In this document: positions 21,136 through 30,833 of the stretch, one piece after another
Layout: every line of letters begins with the position of its first letter
How positions within the stretch are numbered: the stretch's first letter is position 1
Assembly (NCBI GenBank): GCA_943736015.1
Contig: OX031060.1
Location: 1,818,001 to 1,882,000 of the forward strand
Origin: Tridacna crocea
Taxonomy: Eukaryota > Mollusca > Bivalvia > Cardiida > Cardiidae
DNA: 64,000 nucleotides
Direction of reading: 5' to 3'
The notes under the pieces: model-generated
The model's database searches: none
Told to the model about the DNA's origin: nothing
What the model saw: the letters and a program-made list of their open reading frames with translations, nothing else
Program-made: the position numbers and the translations under genes

Positions 21136-21195
21136 AGGTGGGGGTGGGATTGGGGGTGAGGTGGGGGTGGGATTGGGGGTGGGGTGGGGAGGGAG
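21136..21195 (+). repeat. G-rich tract, quadruplex-prone
   Basis: GGTGGGGGTGGGATTGGGGG is nearly duplicated, followed by GGGGTGGGGAGGG. At least seven runs of three or more G lie within 60 bp. Confidence 0.7.
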
Positions 21196-21516
21196 GAGTT
21201 GATCAACAACATTACAAGACATGTATGTCATAGCTTTCTCACTGCAGCCAAGGTATTATTACAGAGCTCCCATTGCAAGTCATGGCAGCCTTATAGAGTT
21301 CTTCATGGTTGTTTTCTGCACACTCATTGTGGTGCCACTGCATGCAGTGCACTTTCATAGTGCTCACACAGCGTGCACTCGGCCTTTATGACATGTTTCA
21401 CGTTCACCGCTCATACTGTGCCGACAGCATGTTCATTATGTTACTTTGCACAACCTGTAAAAATAAATATATGCATATTCACTCATCAGTTACTCTTTTG
21501 CTTTGCTCTCCAACAG

Positions 21517-21560
21517 TCAGTACAGAATTGCTTGCTGGTGTACATCAGCTAGCTGCCATT
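21517..21560 (+). CDS. candidate host exon 7
   Basis: Excellent acceptor TTTGCTTTGCTCTCCAACAG and donor GCCATT/GTAAGATA. Phase 2+14 codons+0 reads STELLAGVHQLAAI. The leading TC completes the T left by candidate exon 6. The next phase-0 exon was not found. Confidence 0.43.
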
Positions 21561-21655
21561 GTAAGATAAATGTTAAGTTGCATACTTTGTCATATGTCAT
21601 TGTGTTTGTCATATTTGCAAAGACACATTGGTGTGATAAAAGCTCCATGGGAGTA

Positions 21656-23006
21656 CAGTGGAACCCCGTTACAACGAAGTGCGCTATAGCGCTGATTCCG
21701 TTATAACGCGGGTGTCCTTTGGCTCCCAAAATTTCGGGGGTTGACCATTTTCGAGTCTGATCCGAATCTACCGTTGCTCTCACAAGAATCTTCGATGTAA
21801 AAAAAGACCTCTCGGTAAAAAAAAAAAAATCGATACCGTACACATAACGTGACAATTTTTCACACCTTTACCTTGTTGATTACATTTATCACCTATGACT
21901 TTGCACAATTACTTTGACAAATACACGCACAGTAGGTAACAAAAGGCCCTCGTCCCATAATTGTCTTTGCAAACTATCTTGCATTATACAAACTTTACGT
22001 CAATATGTCTGTCTGCATGTAGATCGTAACGGCGATATCAGAAAATAGCCGAATGACTCTCTTTCTACCGACTACACAACGTGCACGTGACACGACTGGG
22101 GTACTCTTGCAATTATCATTACGATACGCAGAAGGGTTGTATCAGTAAATATAAAGCAACAGAGATACTGGCTTATAGCGTGATTGCATAGTTTTGAATG
22201 GAGGTCAGCCCATAGCCAGGTGTAAATTTTTCAGGCAAAAGAGTTTAAGTGTGTACGACAAACACTTGCACTTACAACCCTTTCGCTTTGCATTATTGGT
22301 GCGTTACGTCATACATGTACCACTAATGCAAACTTTACTACAAACATTGTGTGGATAAACAACTGATGTGATTTCTTTACGGATAGTAGGTTAAATTCCC
22401 CTATGACTTACAACATGTACGGGAGTCTTATCTCGTTTGATTATGAAAGAGATTTCTTTCGTCATTGCCGATTAGGGTTCGTTTTGCAATCGTCAGCATG
22501 ATTAAAAAAACATGGCGGCGGCACTGTCTGCAATCCAAAACGATACCGTTTAATTTAACTTAATTTTGGAATGAATCTTGCAGTAATTTAGCAAAACAGC
22601 GGCTGAATAATTCTAAAAGAAACGGTCCTAAAGGTAAAATAAGCTCTTTTACATAGTTGTAATGTTATTTGATGTCAGAAACTAACTGGGAATAGTTCAG
22701 GCGTTACGTAGAAAAGAATCTAAATTGTTCAATGTCCTATAAATAATGTTTAAACGTAAATAGGCATGTCTTAGTTTTAGTATTTGGAACATTGCTATTT
22801 CATTTTTGTCAGAATAAATTTGCGATAAACTGTAATTAATAAGCCATAGTTCTGTAGTCTGGCAATGATTTGCGGATGGGCTGCTGATAGTGTGTGTGTG
22901 TGTTTAGGGGAGGGGGGGGGGGAATCAGCGTTATAAACGTAACCCCGGATATAACGCTGTTGACAACCATGGCTCCCACCGACAGCGTTATAACGGAGCT
23001 CCACTG
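21656..23006. mobile_element. pogo-like non-autonomous DNA transposon
   Basis: Ends CAGTGGAACCCCGTTACAAC and GTTATAACGGAGCTCCACTG are inverted repeats flanked by TA on both sides. CAGTGGAACC...GTTATAACG ends with TA targets are typical of pogo-type Tc1/mariner elements. The subterminal GTTATAACGC motif recurs inside both ends (21705 and near 22930). The 1351-bp interior has no transposase ORF. A TG run and a G tract lie at 22890-22921. Confidence 0.68.
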
Positions 23007-23173
23007 TACAATGATTGCAGTCGCAGTTCTCAACAGTTGCAGCAAAATAAATAACTCTCTTTTGATGCAACATTGACATGCCTTTCAAGTGCAGTAGAGT
23101 CATAGTGACATAGAATCCTCTGTGCAAGCCTCACAGACAGCCATTCATACTGTGACCTCTGTAGGCAGAGCTC

Positions 23174-23402
23174 TTAACTCTTTACCAAATAACAAAATTG
23201 TAGGCTGGTCCAAATTGAAAGCATTTGAAGACGACAAAATAAGGGTGACTGAAAAATCGAAATTTGTCCTGGGAAGGGTAGAAAACATTGTGGGAAAAGG
23301 AGAAAATGCTGGCTACCAGCATTTTCTCCTTTTCCCATAGTGTTTTCAAAAGGCTTCTTTCTCAGGGGCGTCAAAAGTAGGGATTGTGTGGTAATGTGTT
23401 AA
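23174..23402 (+). mobile_element. PB-A MITE, intact
   Basis: TTAACTCTTTACC to GGTAATGTGTTAA. The loop reads CTGGCTACCAG, a single change in one arm of the centre. Confidence 0.87.
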
Positions 23403-23497
23403 AGTGCATGCAGTCTTTCAGCTTTCTATATGATCCCAGAGCTTCTATTATAGAGATGCTACTGCCTTGCTGTAGCAATACTTTCATGCTCCTTGGC

Positions 23498-25103
23498 TTT
23501 TTAGCTCACCTGAGCACAATGTGCTCAAGGGGAGCTTTTAGGATCACCCGGTGTCCGTCGTGCGTCGTGCGTCGTCCGTCGTGCGTCGTCTACAATTCTT
23601 TAAACATCAACTCCTCCTAAACCGCTGGGCGGATTTGGACCAAACTTGGCAGGAATGTTCCTTGGGAGGTCCTCTTTAAAAATTGTTCACAGAATTTGAT
23701 TCCATCAAAAACTCTGGTTGCCATGGCAACCAAATGGAATTTTTTAGCAAATTCTTTAAAAATCTTCTCCTCTGAAACCACTGGTTGGATTTTGAAATAA
23801 TTTCACAGATATGTTCCTTGGGTGACCCTTTTCAAAAATTGTTCATAAAATTTTGATTCGTCAAAAATTGTGGCTCTGGTGAATGGGGGCTTCTTGCACT
23901 ATACAGAAATGAAGGAATTCTTTAAAAATCTTCTCCTCTGAAACCGCTGGTCGGATTTTGAAATGATTTCACAGATATGTTCCTTGGGTGACCCTTTTCA
24001 AAAATTGATCGTGAAATTTTGATCCGTCAAAAAATGTGGCTCTGGTGAATGGGGGCTTCTTGCACTATACAGAAATGAAGGAATTCTTAAAAAATCTTCT
24101 TCTCTGAAACCGCTGGTCAGATTTTGAAATAATTTCACAGAGTTGTTCCATGGGTGACCCTTTTAAAAAATTGTTCGCGAAATTTTGATTGGTCAAGAAA
24201 CATGGCTCTGGTGAATGGGGGCTTCTTGCACTATACAGAAATGAAGAAATTCTTGAAAATTCTTCTTCTCTGAAACAGCTGGTTAGATTTTGAAATAATT
24301 TCAGAGACATGTTCCTTGGGTTACCCTTTTCAAAAATTGTTCGCGAAATTTTGATTGGTCAAGAAACATGGCTCTGGTGAATGGGGGCTACTTGCACTAT
24401 ACAGAAATGAAGAAATTCTTGAAAATTCTTCTTCTCCGAAATGGCTGGACAGATTTTGAAAAAATTTTACAGAGATGTTCCTTGGGTGACCCTTTTCTAA
24501 AATTGTTTGCGAAATTTTGATTGGCCAAGAAACATAGCTCTAGTGAATGGGGGCTACTTGCACTATATGGAAATGAAGAAATTCTTGAAAATTCTTCTTC
24601 TCTGAAACCCGTGGTCAGATTTTAAAATAATCTGACAGAGATGTTCTTTGGGTGACCCTTTCCAAAAGCTGTACATATAATTTTGATCTGTCAAGAAACA
24701 TGGCTCTTGTGAATGGGGGCTACTTGCACTATACGGACATGATGAAATTCTTTAAAATTCTCTCTTCTCTGAAACCTGTGGTCAGATTTTGAAATAATTT
24801 CAGAGAGATGTTCCTTGGGTGACCCTTTTCAAAACTTGTTTGTAAATTTTGATCCATCAAGAAACATGGCTCTCGTGGATGGGGGCTACTTGCTCTTATA
24901 CAGAAATGAAGAATTCTTAAAAATTCTTCTTTTTGAAACTGATGGTCAGATTTCGAAATGACTTTTACAGGTGACCTTTTGAAAATTGCTTGGCAAAATT
25001 ATAAATTTGGTGCCAATGTTTCAGTACCTCAAAAAAAAAAAATAGACTATGGTCATCTCAAAAATTCAGGTGAGCGATCCAGGGCCATCTTGGCCCTCTT
25101 GTT
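23498..25103 (+). repeat. TTTTTAGCTCACC dispersed repeat, complete
   Basis: It opens TTTTTAGCTCACCTGAGCAC with hairpin GAGCACAATGTGCTC and the block GTCCGTCGTGCGTC. It closes AATTCAGGTGAGCGATCCAG then GGCCATCTTGGCCCTCTTG. Both ends are present. The interior is a tandem array. No TSD was detected and no reading frame is sustained. Confidence 0.82.
23750..25010 (+). repeat. 165-bp tandem array inside the repeat
   Basis: About eight copies of a unit including GAATGGGGGCTTCTTGCACT, then CTTCTCCTCTGAAAC, then TGTTCCTTGGGTGACCC. Later copies drift (TACTTGCTCTTATACAG). Confidence 0.85.
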
Positions 25104-25202
25104 TAATTTTTTATGGACGGGGTGGGATGGCAGCTCCAGTCTGGTCATCTAGAATCTAGCTAATATGTTTATTCCTAAGTGGTTCTCTAATTTGAATTTC
25201 AG

Positions 25203-25239
25203 TGAAGATCACAACTTTCTCTCATCAATCTGACATAAA
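25203..25239 (+). CDS. candidate host exon 8
   Basis: Strong acceptor CTCTAATTTGAATTTCAG and donor CATAAA/GTATGC. Only the phase 2+11 codons+2 frame is open, reading KITTFSHQSDI. The leftover AA plus G of the next candidate gives Lys. Confidence 0.38.
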
Positions 25240-25501
25240 GTATGCAAAGTTGGCAATAATATACAGCTGAAAGGTAAAACAATAATCTCCGTTTCTAAAC
25301 TATCAGATATACAATGTTCATAATAACATGTAACCAGAGTTGACAGAGGATCAATATACAAATGCAATAGTATTTAAAAATTCATCAGTCTGTTCTGTTT
25401 AACTTACAATTTGTAATCAAGAGTTTGCATCTTCACCAGACTGCCTTTGAAAAGGTAGCAAAAGGAATAGTTTGTGACAAGTGAATTGCATAGATAGACA
25501 G

Positions 25502-25730
25502 TTAACCCTTTACTCCATAGATACTCATTTCTACGCATTGCTTGTAGGAGCCTTTGGAAAACATTGTGGCAAAAGGTGAAATTACTTGTGACGAGCAGTT
25601 TCACCTTTTGTCACAATATTTTCTATGCTATCAAAAGGTGTCATATACACATAAGAAACGGCCTCATCCTTGCTGTTATTTAGGGTCAATTAGAGACACC
25701 ATAGAAATGTCTTATGGGGTAAAGGGTTAA
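25502..25730 (+). mobile_element. PB-B MITE, intact
   Basis: TTAACCCTTTACTCC to GGGGTAAAGGGTTAA. The right arm shows CACAATATT against the left CATTGTGGC. It shares TTAA 25727 with the next copy. Confidence 0.88.
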
Positions 25731-25933
25731 CCACTCGTTCCCTACTTTTGATGACCCTGACAAAGAAACCTTTAGAAAACATTGTAGGAAAAGGAGAAAA
25801 TGCTGGTAACCAGCAAATCAATGTTTTCTTCCCTTCACAAATCACATTTCAAATTTTCAGTCACTTTTATTTTGTCGTCTGCAAATGCTTTCGATTTGGA
25901 CAAGCCAAAAATTTTACTGCTTGGTAAGGAGTG
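25727..25933 (-). mobile_element. PB-A MITE, right hairpin arm deleted
   Basis: After GGTAACCAGCA the sequence jumps to AATCAATGTTTTC. The long arm is normal. The terminal TTAA is lost (GGTAAGGAGTGC). Confidence 0.75.
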
Positions 25934-25964
25934 CAGGGCTGTTTTGAATTAAATTAGTATTGTG

Positions 25965-26440
25965 AAAGCCTGCTGTGGTAGGTCAGTGGTTAGCATATTT
26001 GACCCATGGCCCAATGGTTGCAAATTCGATACCTGGTTGAAGCAAATTTTCTTTTGGGCGATTTTGCGCTTCTCATGCATGATTCATGCGAGAAAAGTAA
26101 CCAGTGACTTGGAAAGAAAAATGTGTCAGTCCAGGTCTGAGAAAGCCTGGAAAGACATGGGACTAGGTGCACTGACCACTATGATGACCTAAGCTGTTTA
26201 ACCCTTTCCCAAACAACAAATTTTGGACTCTTCCAAACTGAAAGAGTTTGCAGACAACAATGTTAGATTTTGAGAAAATGGCAGCATGTTCTCAAAAAGG
26301 GTAGAAAACACTGTGGGAAAAGGAGAAATTGCTCGTAACGAGCAATTTCTCCTTTTCCCACAGTGTTTTCAAAAGACTTTTACTGCAGACATGTAAAAAC
26401 CAGGGCTTGTTTGGGAAAGGATTAAACCGTGTTAACTCCA
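25965..26440 (+). mobile_element. SINE interrupted by a PB-C MITE
   Basis: tRNA-like head GTAGGTCAGTGGTTAGC with GGTTGCAAATTCGATACCTG, body GCATGATTCATGCGAGAAAA, tail GATGACCTAAGCTG. The tail resumes after the MITE as ACCGTGTTAACTCCAATG, matching the SINE end GGCGTTAAACCCCAATAC. Confidence 0.75.
26198..26425 (+). mobile_element. PB-C MITE, reference copy
   Basis: TTAACCCTTTCCCAAACAAC to GTTTGGGAAAGGATTAA. Its long arm contains a small secondary palindrome, CTCTTCCAAACTGAAAGAG. The core is GGAGAAATTGCTCGTAACGA. It is inserted at the TTAA in a SINE tail. Confidence 0.88.
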
Positions 26441-26494
26441 ATGTGAATTGTCAATTGTCAATTTTAACATGAAGTGAGCATCAGCACTTCCCAG

Positions 26495-26551
26495 GACCAC
26501 CTCTATCTTCACAGCATGCAACATAGGGACATCTCATGCATCAAATAACAG
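26495..26551 (+). CDS. candidate host exon 9
   Basis: Acceptor CAGCACTTCCCAG and donor AACAG/GTCTTA. Phase 1+18 codons+2 reads TTSIFTACNIGTSHASNN. It fits AA from exon 8 and passes AG to exon 10. The acceptor tract is short. Confidence 0.33.
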
Positions 26552-26604
26552 GTCTTACAGTGTTTTGTGGGATTCCCTGGTTTTCTAGAACAATAAAGTT
26601 ATTG

Positions 26605-27077
26605 AAAGGCCTGGTCTGTATTCACCATCCTCGGATACCCTGGGGTCTCCCTATTTGCTACGCTACATCAACCCTGGGACAATTGACTAATAAAACTTTG
26701 AATCAGCCGCCGAAAATCGATACGAAACGTCATAGCGTACAGTCCACTCGCCCATCACAAAATGATGATGGAACCAATGAAAAGCCAGCATTCGGCCAGC
26801 AGTAAAGCAAGGGAAATTCAATTAATTGTCTCAGGGGTTGATGTAGCGTAGCAAATAGGGAGACCCCGGGGTATCCGAGGATGTGTATTCACCAACCATT
26901 CTTAGAAAAACTCTTAGTCTTATTCTTCAGAATTTCATCAATGTGAAAGTAACAGAACTTCTGATTGGCTAAACCATTTGGTTTGGCCAATCAGAAGTTC
27001 AGTTACTTTCACATTTGGACATTTTGAAGAACAAGACAAAAGAATGTTCTTAAGAATGGTTGATGAATACAGACCCT
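26605..27077. mobile_element. FB1 foldback element split by a nested element
   Basis: Left end GGCCTGGTCTGTATTCAC, then after the insertion TGTATTCACCAACCATTC to GGTTGATGAATACAGACC. Central stem CTGATTGGCTAAACCATTTG pairs with GGTTTGGCCAATCAG. Confidence 0.8.
26626..26883. mobile_element. MULE-like foldback, 9-bp TSD
   Basis: 258 bp with about 57-bp inverted ends starting CATCCTCGGATACCC. Each end is flanked by TGTATTCAC (26617-26625, 26884-26892). A 9-bp duplication with long inverted ends fits Mutator-like elements. The interior of about 140 bp has no coding capacity. Deleting the element and one duplicate restores the FB1 sequence exactly. Confidence 0.75.
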
Positions 27078-27272
27078 GATTGTGAGAAGACCATGAAAAT
27101 CAATTTTCTATACTAGTTATCTGCATTCTTCATGAAATTTTTCAGGCCATTAATCTTGATCTAGTTTCAAATAGTATTTTAATTATTCATACTCTCTGTC
27201 AAGGTTCTGTGCAAATGTGATTGACTGGAATGATTTACTGTAAGGATGTTGTAGAAAGTTTTAGATGCTTTC

Positions 27273-27473
27273 AGGGCCTGTATTTCACCAACCATTCTTA
27301 CGAATATTCTTTATCTTATTCTTGAAAATTTTCCATATTTAAAAGTACCTAACACAACTTCTGAATGGCTAAATCAAATGTTTTAGCCAATCAAAAGTTG
27401 TGATTCTTTCAAACTTTGAATATCTTGGAGAATAAGATTAAGAATATTCTCAAGAATGATTGGTAACAGGCCC
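27273..27473. mobile_element. FB1 foldback element
   Basis: GGGCCTGTATTTCACCAACC to GATTGGTAACAGGCCC. Stem GGCTAAATCAAATG pairs with TTTTAGCCAATC. Confidence 0.75.
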
Positions 27474-27504
27474 AGCTTGTACATAAAGATCAGGCTGTTT
27501 GAAA

Positions 27505-27850
27505 TTTGTACCAGGCCAGTTAGCTCATTGGTCATGTATCTGACTTGACCTCAGGTGGTTGCAGAGCCCCAGATAGAGGGAGTGATTTCGATTTCAAAAT
27601 TGAAAACATTAATTATTCTCTACTCAACCCTATGTTGTGGGTACTCATTAGAATCGTCTCATCGAGACAATTCTAATGAGTATCCACAACATAGGGTTTG
27701 GAAGAGAAATAAACGATTTAGAAAACCATCACTGCCTTCCATCTGGAGCTCTGTGGTTGGGAGTTCAACATCTGGATGAGGCAAACTTTTTTTCAGCCAA
27801 TTTTACTCTTGTCAACTTTGATGCATGTGAGAAAAGTAGTAAATGGATTA
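27505..27850 (+). mobile_element. SINE interrupted by FB2
   Basis: Head GCCAGTTAGCTCATTGGTC to CAGGTGGTTG, then after the insertion TGGTTGGGAGTTCAACATC and GATGCATGTGAGAAAAGTAG. The 3' third is lost. Confidence 0.72.
27562..27753. mobile_element. FB2 foldback with 6-bp TSD
   Basis: 192 bp, ends CAGAGCCCCAGAT and ATCTGGAGCTCTG, flanked by TGGTTG on both sides inside the SINE B box. Centre CTATGTTGTGGGTACTCATT folds onto AATGAGTATCCACAACATAG. Confidence 0.75.
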
Positions 27851-28119
27851 AGCCTTGGTCATACCGAGCTAACAGACAACTAAAGGATAAAAATCATTTT
27901 ATCTGTTTGAATCTCTTTGTATCTGTTTTATGTCTGTTTCTTATTTAGTGAATCCGCTATTTGTCCAGCGACATACATTCCATCCATTGGGAAGTTTTGA
28001 GCATGTTCAAAATTTCCACTGAACAAAACAGACAGAGACATGCAAATTACAGACTTTGGATACATCTGACTATTTATTACCTTGGAATGTCACATGACTG
28101 GTACATTCTTCTTAAGTTG

Positions 28120-28335
28120 GTATTTGGTACATTTCCGTTCACCGAACGTTGTTTGAAGAATGTTTTATCCGCTGCTCATGTGTTGCACTCGCATTTTATC
28201 CAGTAGAAGTCTCTTACCCGTTTATAGACTGTTTATTGTCTGGTACATATGTGGTAAACATGCATTTTTTCCAGTACATTTGCGGTCATTATATGGCTTC
28301 TTCGCTCCACACACTGATTGCGTGAGCCTCGAGTG
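28120..28335 (-). repeat. dispersed repeat, inverted pair with 48880-49110
   Basis: Shares GTATTTGGTACATTTCCG, GTAAACATGC and GGCTTCTTCGCTCCA with the reverse strand of the other locus. A further piece (28376-28440) matches 50052-50114 inverted. Confidence 0.65.
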
Positions 28336-28445
28336 AGTGGTGGGCTGCAAATACATTTTAGTGAATGAGTTGGGTAAAATGATAATACATAAACAAAAAT
28401 GTGAGATTCTATTTATCACATAAAACGAATGACAGACATTCATTT

Positions 28446-28567
28446 AGAGTAGAAAACATTGTGGGAGAAAATGCTGGTTATCAGCATTTTCTCCTTTTCC
28501 AACAATGTTTTCAAAAGGCTTCTGTCTCATAGTCATGAAAACCTGGGATTGTTTGGTAAAGAGTTAA
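28446..28567 (+). mobile_element. PB-A MITE, long arm missing
   Basis: Starts at GTAGAAAACATTGTGGGAG. The left hairpin arm lacks AAAAGGA. Ends GGTAAAGAGTTAA. Confidence 0.75.
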
Positions 28568-29046
28568 AAGAAATACAGATACAGAAGTTGTGTTTGTGAT
28601 TGACAGATGAGCTCAGTTTATTTTTGGAATACATTTCCTGGAATGACTGATTTATTTCTACCTAAAACATGCATTATTCTGCTAAAGTAGGGTATTGCTC
28701 TCTCCAAAATTACCATCTGTGCATAAAAGGACAATTAATTTCATTTACCTTTTCAATTCTTTTACTGGTGTCCATGGTTGTGAGCTAGAGCCTTGGCCTT
28801 GTAATCATAAGGTCCTGAGTTTGATACTTAGAGCGGGTGTCAACTTTGGAATTGTTTAATGGACCACATCTTTGGCACAAATACTGGTGCAGTTCCCAGG
28901 AGGCAGAACCAAGAGAGATAAGTACAAGTTGAAAGAACTTGTTTCTCAATTAATGTAAAATAAGTATGACTAATTTCTAATTCTTTCATTTGCATTTTCT
29001 GAGGCGGGAATTTGAACTGTAGTCTGCATTTTGTGTACTCATATTC
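28568..29046. other. mostly unassigned; tRNA-like stretch
   Basis: 28785-28850 has GCTAGAGCCTTGGCCTTGTA and GGTCCTGAGTTTGATAC, resembling A and B boxes of a decayed tRNA-derived SINE. The rest shows nothing. An acceptor-like GTGATTGACAG at 28608 lacks a usable donor. Confidence 0.35.
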
Positions 29047-29205
29047 CTAAACTCTTTACCAAACGACAAAATTTCTGACTTGTCCAAATTAGAAACATTT
29101 GCAGATGTCAAGTTGAAAGTTACTCAGAAATAGAAATTTGCATTGGGAAGGGTAGAAAACATTGTGGAAAATGTAGAAAATGCTGGTAACCAGCATTTTC
29201 TCATT
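29047..29205 (+). mobile_element. PB-A MITE, 3'-truncated
   Basis: CTAAACTCTTTACC start and hairpin present. It is cut at TTTTTAGGTCCACTAGCCGA, the opening of a TTTTTAGCTCCACTGG repeat. Confidence 0.72.
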
Positions 29206-29229
29206 TTTAGGTCCACTAGCCGAAGGCCT

Positions 29230-29335
29230 TTTAACCCTGAAAGAGAAGGCTTTTAAAAACATTTTGAGAAAAGGAGAAAATACTGGTTAATCAGCATTTT
29301 CTCCTTTTTCCTTTCTCAACCCTACCAAGGACATC
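29230..29335 (-). mobile_element. PB-A MITE fragment
   Basis: TTAACCCTGAAAGAGAAGGC then hairpin TACTGGTTAATCAGCATTTT. The left end is internally shortened and the long arm is missing. Confidence 0.6.
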
Positions 29336-29479
29336 TTCGCAAGCCAAGGGTGACGATCCACTACGCTACTCTACCCTTGGTAGATTGAGCTTGATTTCGA
29401 CAATAGCCCGATACACATTTCCATTGGTTGCAGCTAGCTCTAACTGCATCAAATCAGATCGCGCGTAGCGATTGGGCGA

Positions 29480-29696
29480 TTTATCCAAAAACTTATTTGC
29501 AGAATTTGATTCATCAAAATCATTGCTTTGGTGATGATTGTAGGGGTGGTGACAGATTTTGAAATGACTTTTACAGATGACCATTAAAAATCATTTGGCA
29601 AAATAATGATTTTGTTTCCTAAGTTAAAAAAAAATTGGCTATGGTCCTCTTAAAAATTCAGCTGAGCAATCCAGGGCCATCTTGGCCTTCTTGTTC
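29480..29696 (+). repeat. TTTTTAGCTCACC repeat, 3' end
   Basis: GAAATGACTTTTACAGATGA then GCTGAGCAATCCAGGGCCAT then CTTGGCCTTCTTG match the last 150 bp of the element at 23498. Confidence 0.65.
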
Positions 29697-29710
29697 TCAG
29701 TTGCTTTCAG

Positions 29711-29740
29711 TTTCGAAAAAGAAGAATCTGGATTTCTGAG
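29711..29740 (+). CDS. candidate host exon 10
   Basis: Acceptor CTCAGTTGCTTTCAG and donor CTGAG/GTAATG. The 30-nt phase 1+9+2 reading is FEKEESGFL. It fits AG from exon 9 (Ser) and AG to exon 11 (Arg). A phase-0 reading is also open. Confidence 0.35.
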
Positions 29741-29933
29741 GTAATGAGTTGAAGAAAGAGAGATAAAATTACCCCAGAATGACTAATATCTAGTATATCC
29801 TGTAAAGAATGAGAAAATTTAGTTTATTGTGGTGATTTTGCTTAATTAGGGAGAAACTATCCTCTTATTGACCATCAGGGGGCAACCAGATTTTCCCGAC
29901 TCTATACTGCTTTCTTTATGATGTACTCTCTAG

Positions 29934-29954
29934 AAATGACATCTTTCCTCCTAG
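29934..29954 (+). CDS. candidate 21-nt micro-exon 11
   Basis: Acceptor GATGTACTCTCTAG and donor CTAG/GTAAAC. Phase 1+6+2 reads NDIFPP, giving FEKEESGFLRNDIFPP across exons 10-11. Such a short segment needs transcript proof. Confidence 0.28.
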
Positions 29955-30000
29955 GTAAACGCTTTCCTAAACAATAGATTGTTAGTGTTGGGCAATCTGT

Positions 30001-30229
30001 TTAACTCTTTACCACACAATCCCTACTTTTGACGCCCCTGAGAAAGAAGCCTTTAGAAAACATTGTGGGAAAAGGAGAAAATGCTGGTAACCAGCATTTT
30101 CTCCTTTTCCCACAATGTTTTCTACCCTTAACAAAACAAATTTCAAATTTTCAGTCACTTTTATTTTGTTGTCTGCAAATGCTTTGAATTTGGATAAGTC
30201 AAAAATAGTGTCGTCTGGTAATGAGTTAA
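30001..30229 (-). mobile_element. PB-A MITE, reference copy
   Basis: Reference for PB-A. It is 229 bp from TTAACTCTTTACCACACAAT to GGTAATGAGTTAA. Order here: short arm with CTACTTTTGACGCCCCTGAG, core left arm GAAAACATTGTGGGAAAAGG and AGAAAATGCTGGT, centre A, perfect complement, then long arm with CAGTCACTTTTATTTTG and GTCTGCAAATGCTTTGAATT. TTAA targets and TTAACYC ends fit piggyBac MITEs. It has no ORF of its own; short ORFs across it are a reading artefact shared by all copies. Confidence 0.9.
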
Positions 30230-30380
30230 CTCTTTACCACACAATCTTTACTTTTGATGCCCCTGAGAAAGAAGCCTTTTGAAAACACTGTGGCAAAAGG
30301 AGAAAATGCTGGTAACCAGCATTTTTTCCTTTTCCCACAGTGTTTTCTACCCTTCCAAGAACAAATTTTAATTTTTCACG
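30226..30380 (-). mobile_element. PB-A MITE, long arm truncated
   Basis: Shares TTAA 30226. Hairpin arms both carry CACTGTGG / CCCACAGTG. Cut after TTTTAATTTTTCA by the next repeat. Confidence 0.82.
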
Positions 30381-30602
30381 CAAAGCGTTGTCTCGGATCA
30401 GCCTGAGCAGTCCGCACAGGCTAATACAAGACGGCACTTTACGACTGTATTAGATTTTGTGCTACAGTAGACTTGCGCACAACAGAAAAAAACATAAAGA
30501 TGGAAAGTGTCATTTCGGATTAGCCTGCGCGCACTGTGCAGGCTGATCCGAAACGATACTTTATGCAAATGTCCGAATGCCCCTTTTTGCATGTTACAGG
30601 CC
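30381..30602 (+). repeat. AGTCCGCACAGGCTAAT repeat
   Basis: GCGTTGTCTCGGATCAGCCT then AGTCCGCACAGGCTAATAC, and a near-inverted second half TTCGGATTAGCCTGCGCGCA then CTGTGCAGGCTGATCCGAAA. The two halves form a foldback. The core motif is one I know from bivalve genomes. Confidence 0.7.
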
Positions 30603-30833
30603 ATATAATATAAAGTTTATAGAGATTCCATGTTTTGTACTTTAAGACTTTAATTTCATTTCAAATTTCCAAGGGTCAAAACCCTGGTCCCGGGGTTAAA
30701 TGAGAACCCTGCAAAGTTATCAAGTTTTGTCGACACAACCATGTAGAAATTTCTTGCTCATTTTCCCGGCCAATTATCATGTTTGTTGTACACCATGTTC
30801 ATCCAAGTGTGAGATTAGTCACAGGAAATGGGA

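Noticed and set aside
21309-21569. 86-codon plus ORF as a gene
   Set aside because: Only its last part coincides with the spliced candidate exon 21517-21560. The upstream portion includes an intron-like tract.
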